From Acholoe squamosa (Eukaryota > Annelida > Polychaeta > Phyllodocida > Polynoidae), in contig OX439040.1 of assembly GCA_949317995.1 (NCBI GenBank), positions 56,268,089 through 56,332,088 of the forward strand: DNA of 64,000 nucleotides, read 5' to 3'. The notes beneath the pieces are model-generated. The model was not told where the DNA came from and made no database searches. It saw nothing but the letters and a program-made list of their open reading frames with translations. Positions 32,798 through 44,280 of the stretch are shown piece by piece (position 1 is the stretch's first letter; each line of letters starts with the position of its first letter). The translations under genes and the position numbers were made by a program.

Positions 32798-32925
32798 GGG
32801 GTGCATCCACTGCGACGGATGGACCATCCACCTCCTTTCATCCGTATTTTTCTCCATAGAAATCAATGATAAATGATACGGATGAAACCGACGCATGGTC
32901 CATCCGTCGGCAGTGGATGCACCCC
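32798..32925. mobile_element. 128 bp near-palindromic MITE
   Basis: GGGGTGCATCCACTGCGACG through GATGGACCATCC pairs with the reverse complement GGTCCATCCGTCGGCAGTGG ending ATGCACCCC. The inner CATCCGTAT/ATACGGATG pair extends the hairpin almost to the centre. The flanks are TAA and TTT. Most of the element could fold into one long stem. Confidence 0.78.
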
Positions 32926-34067
32926 TTTAGAGAACGGCCCCACATTCTTTAGATTGGGGTTTTGGCGAAAAATTAAGTTTGAGCTGAATAGCGAAGGCAG
33001 TGGTTGAAATGAATCTAATCTGAGAGTACTGTGAGAAAGTTAAACATTTTTTAATGTGCAACTTTCAGGAATTGTTAAAATTTGATGATTAAAGTATAGA
33101 AAAGTAGAGGTTTGTTAAAGGTGTCCAATTTGTCCATAGAGCTCTATAGTAAATCAACTTTTTTGTTACTGCATGTAGGAAAGTCATTTTAGGTCTAATG
33201 TTAGCATATGCCATCAGCAGTTTGTCTATGAAATTTCATGGGTTTTTTTTATGAATAGTTTCAGAGATATTCACATTTTTTGTATTTGATTTTATGCCCT
33301 TACCATAAAATTGTTGCAGGGACCAGTAATTGTACTTGCCTTGTAAGATATGTTGTAGGTTGAAGAAGGAGCAGGGGATTTTTGTGTGACTTTTTTCAAA
33401 TGTGTTTGTAGAAATGATAAGAAAAGCAAGAGGAAAAGGTTAGGTTTTGATGTTCAAAGTTGATGTGAATTGAAACATGATTTCTGATAGATTCATATGC
33501 ATGAATGGTGATGTCAATGTATGTTTCAAGTTGTTGATTGTTACCTTATATGGTAAGGCAGGTTGGGAGGGGGAGTAGGCGTCTTGTTTTTAGCATACAT
33601 TAACATGTTTACCTCTGGGAATATCCATATATGGTCACAGATTAGGTTGTTGATAGATTCATACGTCTGAATGGTGGTCTGAATGAATCTTTTATGTCTA
33701 CTTTTTGATACAGCAAAACGTCATCTATATGATAGTGAATGTGATAGAATAGTAGAAATATGTATGGTTTTGATAGAAATGAATGGACTTACATTTAAAG
33801 TGTTTGTGATCAAAGCAGAAGATAACAGTTTAGAAAACTATTTTCTGTGAAGTAATAATACTGGCTGGTTTGGCCTTGTAAGACAAGGGAAAGCAATGAC
33901 TGATGTTTGATTGGTCTAGACACAACTATAATTTCCTACCTGTCACCACACAAATTAAGGCAGTTGGGTGTGAAGGCACCACTTTCAGACCTCACAAAGG
34001 ATGTATTGCATCATGCTACAGGAGTATATGATGCAATACACCCTTAGTATAATACAGGAGTGGATTT
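32926..34067. other. Non-coding DNA
   Basis: No gene was recognised. Confidence 0.5.
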
Positions 34068-34122
34068 GAACGTCTGAGTTCCTTGATGGCCCCCGGACGT
34101 AAAACTAAACAATCAAAAAGGA
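34068..34122 (+). repeat. 3' tail of a dispersed retroposon (second copy)
   Basis: GAACGTCTGAGTTCCTTGAT, then GGCCCCCGGACGTAAAACTA and AACAATC, matches 8557-8610. Confidence 0.5.
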
Positions 34123-34382
34123 GTAGATTGATGTTAAGATATCAGTTAGGCTGTATTTATAACTCCATAGGGTGAGACTGATGCAATCCTTTTTTTCCTC
34201 CCACTTTCTATCCTCTCTTGTTCCACTGTCTAGTTGTGTTCAGAAATGCACTTTCATTTCTGGTTGCATAGTTTATTGTTCTATAATTATCATGATTGTG
34301 AAACGAATTCGTCCACTCATATTTTTTGCCTTCCCTTTTTTTCTAACTTGTACATGTAGCTAAGGGACACCATGGTCTAATT

Positions 34383-35270
34383 ATCACAGTGGGGACACCT
34401 ATGAGCGTAATTCGAATTATGTACGTAGATCTTAACTGCTATACTAAGGGAAGGGGTCTGAGTTAAGGTGTCACCACCCTAAATCGGACCACTTCCGGGT
34501 TTACTGGCCAAATAGTCCCTTCTGAACTTAGTTATTTTGAGGAATTTGGCCCCAAGGGAAGGGAAAGAGGGGCCAAACCCATTTTTATTTGGTATCAGAA
34601 TGATGAGTAGGAGTGTTTCAATAGGCCCAGAATATTTTTTGTTCAAAACATAAATTCAGTGGAAGTTTATGGGGTGAAGGGGTCCTGATGTGTATTCATG
34701 CGCTGATCAGGCCTCACCATGCAAAAATCACTACCTGGTTACCATGGCAATTTGCGCAAAATCTAGCCTGACTATGTTTATGTGGACCTATCTTATTTTT
34801 TTCTCCATTTCATAAGCTAAAATATGGTGTAGGTTGCTAAGCACTGTGAGAATTTTAAGTATATTTAATAGCAGGTCAAGGGTGGAAGACCTGTGATTTT
34901 TCGGATGGTCACAAGGCATTTGGGGTGGTAACACCTTAACATACTTAGAAGGCATTTTAGGAGTTGCCATAACATCCACATATGCATAAAGTTTAGACCC
35001 ATCAATTGGTCTGTCATTTAAGGTGTCAAATGCTAAGGATTTTATCTGAGAAGGTGGAGAAGTTTCTGAAGTATGAGTGTAATTCAGTTTGCACTCAAGT
35101 CATGCTATGTGCGTAGTCTCTGATATTAATCTCATAGCCTGTCCAGATTACAGGCTTTAACTCCCTATGGTTCTCATGCAATTCAGTGAAACAAATATGC
35201 ACCAATTTCACCTGTTGACAGGATCTATGTACGTAATTCGAATTACGCTCATAGGTGTCCCCACTGTGAT
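34383..35270. mobile_element. Candidate 888 bp element with 48 bp inverted termini
   Basis: ATCACAGTGGGGACACCTAT, then GAGCGTAATTCGAATTATGT, at the left is matched in reverse complement at 35222-35270 with two or three differences. A second inner pair, TTAAGGTGT-CACCACCC near 34463 and its reverse complement near 34917, gives a nested structure. No transposase frame is present. No target duplication is clear. Confidence 0.75.
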
Positions 35271-35857
35271 TATGAATCAGTAATATACATGCAACGCACA
35301 TCTCTCCCGAACCAAGCATTAGGCTACTGTTAAGGTTTTAAAAAAAATAAACAGACTGTCATTATGGGAGTTTTATTACCTACCCCGCTATTTGTTGTTT
35401 CTCAGACAGGGATAATGAAGACACAGGAAGTTTTACTTTATTTTGACACAAAAAGAGGCCTTCGGCCGCATTTACTGTCGCCAATCACGTGCACTGGTCC
35501 AGTGAGATAACTGCTAGAGAAAGGGTCAGGCAACTGCATTCCCTTAAACACAGTGCATAATGGGTAAACACCTGCACAATATTTTACCCGAGACAACATA
35601 ATGGTTCTCATAAATTCATCGATCGTTTTGGTAACTCGTCATGAGGTCTGTTTTCATTGGGTGGGGCTTCTAGTTTGCCCGATAAACTGCTCTTTCCAAA
35701 GAGGAACAACGGTTCTTGTATTTAAAACCTTTTTTTCTATTGACCCACTAAGGTCACAGGAGATTGTCCATATCTTAAGTAGGCCCAATAGTAGGCTGAT
35801 CTGGGCGTGCTCTAAGTGATTGGAGGCCTGAAGGTTGAACAGGGCAAAATGAATCTG
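35271..35857. other. Non-coding DNA
   Basis: No gene was recognised. Confidence 0.5.
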
Positions 35858-36096
35858 CACTGAGAAAAAATGTTACTCATGTGAGTCATCTTTTGCAATG
35901 TCGCCAAAATGAGTATGATTTGGGACTCAGCCTGAACCTTGGGTGATAGTCTGACAGATCCTGATCCTGGGGTGATACTCTGGCTTTGCCTGAGTATCAT
36001 CCAAGGCTCAGGCTGAGTCTAAAATCATATTCATTTTGGTGACATTGCCTGAGTCTGGATCTAGACTCAAGTGAGTAACATTTTTTTTTCTCAGTG
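35858..36096. mobile_element. 239 bp foldback element, CACTGAGAAAAA termini
   Basis: CACTGAGAAAAAATGTTACT at the left and its reverse complement at the right continue into long arms (GCAATGTC(G/A)CCAAAATGA, GACTCAGCCTGA(A/G)CCTTGG), leaving little unpaired centre. No coding capacity. The CACTG start is shared by CACTA-type elements, but no 3 bp duplication was found, so the superfamily is open. Confidence 0.78.
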
Positions 36097-36135
36097 TGAT
36101 AGGCAATGACAGCATAAGAATATATGCGTAGGTCT

Positions 36136-36395
36136 ACACTGTAAAAGAACAGTGTTTATGGATTAAACACTAGTGTCTCGAACTTAGACACTTGGTTAAA
36201 CACTTTTTGTCCCACTTTCCTAAAAACTTCTTTTGAGCTAAATGCATTCAATTTTAAACATGTTTAACAATGAAGTGTTCAACCAAGTGTTTAAATGCTA
36301 GACACATTAACACTTCAAACATTAAGGTTTTTGAATGGCGGTGTTAAGAGAGTTTGTGTTTATCTTTAAACACCTTGTTTTGCAGTTTACAGGTT
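36136..36395. mobile_element. Foldback element with GTGTTTAAAC-like repeats
   Basis: ACACTGTAAAAGAACAGTGT, then TTA, at the left is loosely mirrored at the right (AAACACCTTGTTTTGCAGTTTACAG). Multiple internal words (AAACACT, TGTTTAA, CTAGTGTC, CTAGACAC) pair across the centre. It is a decayed inverted-repeat element; the borders are approximate. Confidence 0.55.
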
Positions 36396-39300
36396 GTCTC
36401 TGGAGTCCAGTGTACCCTTCACCTCCTACGCACCACACAAGATTCATTAAGTCTTTCATGGCGATGAAGAAGTAGTTAGGAGGTGTGTTGGCATGTTAAG
36501 GTCGTTAGGGGAGGCTGGTGGGCGGCTAAAGCCACACATAGAGTATATAAATGTTGGTCTGAATACTAATAGGCTGATTCCTCATTGTGGAATAGATAGG
36601 CCTACTGAACAATTGAGAGATCATATAATGATCCATATGTATGTAATGGTAAATTGAAGGTTTGATGGTCGTAGGTGTTTAAGCCTTAAAGAACTGCATG
36701 GTGCTTTGATGTTCCTCACTGCAATGTCCAGATGCAGTATTAGTAGCTCTTCAGAACGACATTATGGCAACAATCCTTACATGATCTTCAAACCGATGGG
36801 TGTCAAAGTAGAAACAATCTGCACAGAAAATAAAATCCAGGTTTGCCAGTCTTAACATTATAGGGGTCTTCTTACTGACAACTGTATGGGCTGTTACTAA
36901 GGGTCGTCAGTTAGAATACCTATAGCATCTACACACGATCCTTAAGTTAAGACTTTCCGAAATGATTCCAACGCTGCCTGTAGATGGCGTTGCCGTTTAT
37001 GGAATACTGTAGCATAAAGTATGTACCCTGGAGAATGAATTGATGGGTCTGTATATTGTTGATTTTTGCAGTACTCATTAAAAATAGGGAATCGTCAGAA
37101 ATATCTATTGGAAAAATGAAAAAATATGGAATATGCAATATTTTTACAGCATTAAATAAGAAACAAACAATTTGTACGGTGCAGACACATCTCTAGCGCT
37201 TTGTATATAATACAGTGCTGCATTCTCCGTGTGTATTTCTAAGATTCTAATCGACAAATTAAAAATTTAATCTAAAAGCTCACTACATCAACATTTGACA
37301 ACCCTAGACTTGTTAGGGCTAATCACATTTCACCCAAATGTTAATATCACTGATGTCTTCTTGTGGGAGGCTACCATGTCATGTAATCATTATGGCAAGT
37401 CTGAACTTGTTTATTATGATTATCAAATAGAATACACTCAAATGGTAGGACTATAACCTTAGGCCTGGATGTGTGTGACATTCAGTGACATTAGTTTATG
37501 ACAACCTGTCACAAAATATTTCAATTGCTGAGAAACTGAAATCATTTTCCCACAAGAAATTAAACGCTGAATTAACCTTACCAATCTCTAATTACCATAG
37601 TTACAATGAAACCCTATCTGCCACGCTAGTCTCCTCCTAGAGAGAGTTGGCAGGGGACGTACCAGGCTCGGCTGCACCTGTGCCAGTGGTGGAATAAGAC
37701 ACCTGTAAGTACTGAAAAGTGGTACTAAATCTTAGTTGTAAAGTGTGTGTATGAGGGAGGGGGTGCTACAGGGGTACTACATGGACTCCTTGGCCACATG
37801 AACCTGGAGCAGTACCCATAATTATACAGGCCTTTACAGCAAGCAAATCAACTTTCTATGAAAAGATTACTGCTTACAATTGGGAAGTATAGCATTGTCG
37901 TTTAAAATTTAATTTGTGATGGTATGAGTTGAAAGAACCTGAAACGTCAGTAAGGTTGGAAATCGTTGTCAGTGATTGATGTGAGAAGTGACCTCTTCAT
38001 GCTGCCTGTGGATGTAACTGTACCTATAAATTTGCACCTGTGTGGTTGTGCCTCTGTCCTCAGGTGGAATCCCTCAGGTGAGTTGTGCTCCTCCAGGGGT
38101 GTAAACCCAATATCATTGAGCAGCTCACATTTCTGCACCAGACCTCCCAGATGTTGGCAAAGCTATCCAAACTTTCGTTTTAAATAGGCCCAGAGTAGAG
38201 ATCCAGATAGACCTTCTCCTCTCATTTTCCGTGTAATCTCAGTGCAAAGTAATATGTTTAAACATGAATTATGATTTAATCTCACGGAAGAGTGTCGGAC
38301 GGTGTATGTGACTGTCTCAAGGGTATCTCTCAAAAAGGGTCCTCCCCATGTTCTCAGATAGAAACAGTAGCTCCCATCCCTACTACAAAACAACTAGGAT
38401 TAAGGCTATCCCAAACATCTAAAGACGCAGAAGAGTGCATCAAAGATATGTAGACATATGCTGGGGGTGTTAGAGAACAGCTTGTATTTATAGATCAATC
38501 CACAAGCTTCACTCCACACCTTGAGTTGTCTACTATATTAATTGCAATGTGTAGACAGATGGTAGAAGGATCTGCACATTTTAAAAGCTGCACATCAGAA
38601 CGTCTTCCTTCTACTATGAGCATTCCAATTCCTCTAATGACTGCTTACACTTAATTTGCTTCAGATGATTCATGCCTTATTTTCTAGATTCCGAGACTTG
38701 CGTGTCTAATCAACATAATTAGTGCGATGAAATACTAGAAACCCAGTAATTATCAGACGCGTGCTTAAACTTTACATTGAAATTGTAATCATTAGACCAC
38801 CATGGAGACTTTGGAGCTTGTACTAATTAACGTGTTAGAACTACAACTTGGTTATGGGCAGGAACGAGAGGTTCATATGACATTTATACTACATACATTG
38901 TATATTGAGGGCGCCACGGTTTTGCCCCAAGGCTTAGTTTATTCTCTTGCACTCACATACAGTTTTGTGTTCAGTTCAGATATGTCCTTGGGGTCACCTA
39001 TTTCAATTTTCTCCAAATGTGGTGTGTACAATTGCATATGGTAAAAACCTAGAACGTGCTTTAATATAACCGATTGAAAGATCTAGCACTCCCATGGCAT
39101 AACCTATGTCCAATTCCCTTTCTAAAGAATACATAGTTTTAGGCACATTCAGTCACCACATGTCCTTCATACATGTATTATTCTGATAAAATAACTGAAT
39201 TATTGAGTAGGTATGTGAAAACGCTGCTATAGAAGAACATGTACATGTCAATATATGAAGCCCATTGGTGGGGCCTGGTGCATGTATGTATTGTAACAGC

Positions 39301-39460
39301 CAGCCTACTCCACAGGTGGAGTAAAGGTACAGATATGGGTCTGAGCACTAATTCAATAGGGCGATATAGGTATTTTATTCACTGATGTAAGACATTGGCC
39401 CTAGCGATATGGCACATAGGCTTTTCATCCCCCCTCCCATCGAGGACTCGTAAATACCAC
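36396..39460. other. AT-rich non-coding DNA
   Basis: About 3 kb without a recognisable gene, RNA or repeat. Confidence 0.5.
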
Positions 39461-40217
39461 GTGCCGCAGCCTGTGTGTTATACAGTTCTGCGTACTCATG
39501 TACTGTGCCGCAGCCTGTGTGTTATACAGTTCTGCGTACTCATGTACTGTGCCGCAGCCTGTGTGTTATACAGTTCTGCGTACTCATGTACTGTGCCGCA
39601 GCCTGTGTGTTATACAGTTCTGCGTACTCATGTACTGTGCCGCAGCCTGTGAGTTATACAGTTCTGCGTACTCATGTACTGTGCTGCAGCGTGTGTGTTA
39701 TACAGTTCTGCGTACTCATGTACTGTGCCGCAGCCTGTGTGTTATACAGTTCTGCATACACATGTACTGTGCTGCAGCGTGTGTGTTATACAGTTCTGCG
39801 TACACATGTACTGTGTCTCAGCCTGTGTGTTATACAGTTCTGCGTACTCATGTACTGTGCTGCAGCCTGTGTGTTATACAGTTCTGCATACACATGTACT
39901 GTGCTGCAGCCTGTGTGTTATACAGTTCTGCATACACATGTACTGTGCTGCAGCCTGTGTGTTATACAGTTCTGCGTACTCATGTACTGTGCTGCAGCCT
40001 GTGTGTTATACAGTTCTGCGTACTCATGTACTGTGCTGCAGCCTGTGTGTTATACAGTTCTGCGTACACATGTACTGTCCCGCAGCCTGTGTGTTATACA
40101 GTTCTGCGTACTCATGTACTGTCCCGCAGCCTGTGTGTTATACAGTTCTGCGTACACATGTACTGTCCCGCAGCCTGTGTGTTATACAGTTCTGCGTACT
40201 CAGGTACTGTGCCGCAG
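39461..40217 (+). repeat. Minisatellite, 44 bp unit, about 17 copies
   Basis: The unit starts GTGCCGCAGCCTGTGTGTTA, then TACAGTTCTGCGTACTCATG, and ends TACT. Variants (GCCGCAG/GCTGCAG/CCCGCAG; TACTCATG/TACACATG) are spread in blocks. One more unit continues at 40401-40433 after the inserted SINE-like element. Because 44 is not divisible by 3 and the unit lacks stops, all three plus frames stay open (285, 244 and 255 codons); these are artefacts. Confidence 0.97.
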
Positions 40218-40400
40218 AGGGCTTCCCTATAGCCCAGTTAAAAGGGTCTATATCTCATCTTTCCTATCCCCTCGGATGTGTGTGGTGCACATATGCACGG
40301 GCACCGACACATTCCTCTGTGAAATTGTGTAATGTCGTTCTTGCCATGAATATGACCTTAGCTGTCGAAATGGCATTAAACACCTATTACTCACTCACTC
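40218..40400 (+). mobile_element. SINE-like element, copy 2, inserted in the minisatellite
   Basis: This 183 bp unit is homologous to 20167-20348 (reverse strand). ACTGTGCCGCAG lies at both ends (40206-40217 and 40401-40412), a 12 bp duplication of array sequence. It starts AGGGCTTCCCTATAGCCCAG and ends GGCATTAAACACCTATTACT with a CACT-rich tail. Confidence 0.87.
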
Positions 40401-40433
40401 ACTGTGCCGCAGCCTGTGTGTTATACAGTTCTG

Positions 40434-43400
40434 TCAATTAATTCCCATAGAGCTTATTTCACTTGCAAGGTGCACTGTGAGCTAGGCCTTATTTTTCATC
40501 CACCTTCGATCTCACTAGAAGATCAAAGTTCCTTTTCCCCCGAGAGTGACGTGAAAGTGACATGATCCTTAAATAGGACTGGTACATGTGGGAACCCTTA
40601 TCACTTTTAGAAAATTGCCTGTAACTGCCATACCATTTACCTTTACATAGTTACCTATGTATGCCATTAACACTGCAATGTGGGTACAGATAACCTAAAA
40701 CCTGTCAAGGAATGATGACAAAATACTACCTTTCTTTTATACAATTTGACAGTTGACTGACAGCTATGGCATGCTTGTATATTCCAGGTCTGATGGGTTG
40801 GTTGCAGTCATGCTCACATGCAGGTCTGTTGAAGATATGTAACAAGACCCATCCAGAGCCAACTTATACCTAAAGGAGTTAGAAGTGCACTACAAAGACA
40901 GTTATCATGTGGAACATAGACCTACATCATATGTTGGGCTCATGGCTCTTAGATAACAGCCGCTGAGCTACGTTGGAGGTCTGATGCCTGAACATTCTAA
41001 TGTATGAAAATGGTAAGTAAGAATTTTAATAAATACTTTTCCCGTGAATGTGTGTTTTTTGCTTGTGTGTTTTTAAGAGCCGACTGTCATTAGTATGGCC
41101 TTGAGGATCGAGTTGGTAGATCAGAAAAGTTCCCTATCTATATAGGAGATGGGAGAAGCGTAGTACATCTATATTGGAAGATGGTGAATTGTCCAAGTCG
41201 TGATTACCCTAGTACACATTGTTAGATCAGATGTCCCTAACAGACTATGCCTGCCAGTGCCAGGATCTATCTCCTTTGAAGAGGCATAGAGCCGTCTATG
41301 TGGTGAGCTTCCCTTCTTGTCCTGGCCTGGCAGATCAATAGAAGGAAATTCATCCTGTGATTACCTCTAATGATTACCTTTAATCAGAAGTACAACGGTA
41401 TGTACCCCTTAAGTAATTTACGAAGGTCGCACAGAGTTCATTTACTTCTGCTCTGAGGTAAATAGCCTACCCAATGATTCCTTAATCAATTTAAGAGACA
41501 AAGTACGTCCCTCTGGAAAACAACTTCATAAATGAAGATTCTCCATAAGGTGATCATTCCCAATACCTGACGTAAAGTAAGGATTGAGAAGTTCATTCAT
41601 GGGTTAGGAGATTATGGCCTTACCCCCCCTAATATAAGGTTATCACAACCTTGACACAGGTTTATCAATAATGGCTACCGTGTCCATGTACAGTTTCTTT
41701 CTGTTTCCACTTTTTACATTAAGTATCTAGGAAGCTTGATATGTAAACGTGTCACAAGAACCTTTTTTACAAAAGCATCATGGAGAAAGAAATGGAGTAA
41801 AATGTGCCCCAGTCAATGCACTTAGTACGTAGAAGGGATGCCAGCTGCGTTCTGATACAGGGAGAAAGCGTCTCTTTTCTCAGACTTCTAATATCCCATG
41901 ATTTCAAAAGGGGCCCGCCCCTTTCATTACTCCTTGGATTTTAATGCAGGGACTGTGACTGAAACAGGTGTTGGTGACTTCGAATAGACTTTGTGAGCCT
42001 TGTCCAAAATTGAAATGTCAAAAAATTCACACAGTCTGGATATGACTGCGATCAATCAGTCATTTATAATGATCAAGTTTAGTCAGCTACAGAGGTGTAC
42101 AAGATTTATCCCACTTTGACCATTGAGAAAATTAGGAAAATCTAGGACGTGACCCACTCCAAGTATTAAGCAATTTTATCAACCACTGTTTGATCAATAC
42201 CAGTACTTAGCAAACTCAGGTACTTGTTATTTTAGTAATGCATAGTTTAAGCAATATTAAACCTATTGTAGGCACGACCTTGTGCATTCTCAATTGCACG
42301 AAATCTAAGGTTTGTCCGCACAATGACAATAAATAATATCTCAATGGAGTCGTAACATTTTGGCGGAGGGTTGTTCCCAGCATTGGTTTGAACACCAAAT
42401 GGATGCTTAATGCATTTACGTGTGTTCCAAAAACCCTCAACTCTGTCAGAAAAATGTTGGTATGAGTATAAAAGGGATATCTAGCTTACAAGGCACTGGA
42501 ACAAAGAACTGTGAAAACCCTATACATGTGACCAGGCAAGCAAAACCCCCCCTCTGCTGGGAAATTCATTATTAAAGTTCATCTCAAGATCTTTAAAATA
42601 AGACATCATTGAGGTAAAAGTTCCTAGTAGTTATGTCAGAACCCCTCCTTGAACATAGATCGCTATTCATATCTGAAATCGATGATTAAGCTCTAAATAT
42701 ATTATAAACTATAATAATGTCTAAAAACACAATAAATCAGCCTTTTTCATAAAAAAAATATATAAAAATATGGTGATTTTTATCATAGATTTTGATCAAG
42801 AAGGAATTTTCCATTTCTGTTTTCAGTTTTGGGTTTTTGGTGAGTATCCCCAATAATTGGCATAAAAATCTGGATTATTGGAATGGTTTCCATGGCAACA
42901 AGGGAGAGGCATATAGGTTGATTTCTCATGAAAATGTTCATTTTAACATCCAAATATGGGCCATTTCAACCGAAAATGGTGCATTTTAAACAAAACCATT
43001 GAATTTTGCATAAAAAATTAGCTAATGTATTTTTATAAGGATTTTAGAGTAATTTTGCCCTCCAATGCCCCCTGGTTGCCAAATGGGGAATAAAAAATCC
43101 CCCGTGGAGGGATGTTCTCCCTTGATGTGTGACACATGTATAGGTATATATCTCACATATATTTGTGATCCGATGTCCTTTGCAATGGTGATCACAATGA
43201 CCCTTATTTCGAAGCCATTTGTTATCTCTCACACTAAGTCTTTTGCATAAGTCGGGTCACTTCCAATCCACTCTAAAATGTGGGTTAGGAACAATTTACC
43301 AGAGAGGTTTAAGACCCATATATGTGGCAAAGATCCTTATGAGATATGGGCATTTTTTAGATATGTGCCATACAGAAGACCACCTTGGCAGGGTCGACGG

Positions 43401-43961
43401 CAGGCTTGTGTTTTGTCCAACCCCTAGTCTTTGATACAGGTCCGTCTTAGAGACATCTGACACCCTGGAAGAGTGTGGGGGTACATAGCCTAGAAATGCT
43501 ATCAACTGTAAAGCATAAGGAACCTCAGCACATGTACAATTAACTACTATTCAGTGAATGTCCCGACAAGCAGATTTATTTTATATCTGTCTGCGGTTTG
43601 TGGTGAAGAAAACAACTTTTCTGGCTACCGAGCCTTGGTTGCAGCAACCAGATGATAAGAGAAAAAGAAAACGAAGAAAAGGCAAAAGAAAATACCAGCA
43701 GGACAATTTGTTCCATTAATTTATATCAGTCCAAGCTGGCCCCGGCACATCCATAGGCATATTTTAGGGAAATGAAGCTGTAGAGGCTTATTCCAAAAGT
43801 GGAATGTCTACCAAGTACATTTTATGTAGAAGGCTAGAAACTAGTCTTTCTCTAACAGTTCTTAGAGAATTCACGTTCCACAGTTACCTACGCCTCTCTA
43901 TGTATGGTAACAAAAACAATAGAAGGAAACTGTGTTTCATGTTACCTAGCAACGTTCTAAG
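40434..43961. other. AT-rich non-coding DNA
   Basis: About 3.5 kb with no recognisable gene or repeat. Confidence 0.5.
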
Positions 43962-44183
43962 TGTAGTGGTCAGCGGAAAATGTCATGGAGAAACCGGAAC
44001 TCGAACCCGGGACCCTCCAACTTCGAAGCGGCTGCTCTTCCTCTGAGCTATTTCCCCTGGCCTGACATTTCCACCTTCCATCCACACCTGGATCGGTATG
44101 ATACACACTAGGGGGGGCAGTGATTACCCGGAGACCCGCCCCTGGGGGTCTGCCACCGAGTACAGGGAATTACTGCCCCTACA
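43962..44183 (-). repeat. 3' LTR of the TRIM
   Basis: Same length and near-identical sequence to 44281-44502, preceded on the minus strand by the polypurine tract. Confidence 0.9.
43987..44057 (-). other. tRNA-like sequence in the 3' LTR of the TRIM
   Basis: Same 71 nt structure as 44306-44376, with the D arm GCTC/GAGC intact and the T stem CCGGG/TCCGG. Confidence 0.8.
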
Positions 44184-44196
44184 CTCCTCCCCATCA
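44184..44196 (-). promoter_or_regulatory. Polypurine tract of the TRIM
   Basis: Minus-strand GATGGGGAGGAG abuts the 3' LTR. Such tracts prime plus-strand DNA synthesis in LTR elements. Confidence 0.75.
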
Positions 44197-44265
44197 GCTT
44201 CAACCAACCCTGCTCCTCCAACCCGGGGTTCCCGTACCTTCAATCCGTGAATGCGTTAGGATGCT

Positions 44266-44279
44266 CGGTTTCTCCACCA
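44266..44279 (-). promoter_or_regulatory. Primer-binding site of the TRIM
   Basis: Minus-strand TGGTGGAGAAACCG begins one base inside the LTR. Its complement is CGGTTTCTCCACCA, which equals the 3' end of the tRNA-like sequence in the element's own LTR (…CGGTTTCTCCA) with CCA added. Confidence 0.88.
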
Positions 44280-44280
44280 A

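Noticed and set aside
39475-40441. Three long open frames of 285, 244 and 255 codons
   Set aside because: They are generated by the 44 bp tandem repeat, which lacks stops in all frames; the protein is the same Cys/Tyr/Val-rich repeat in shifted register.
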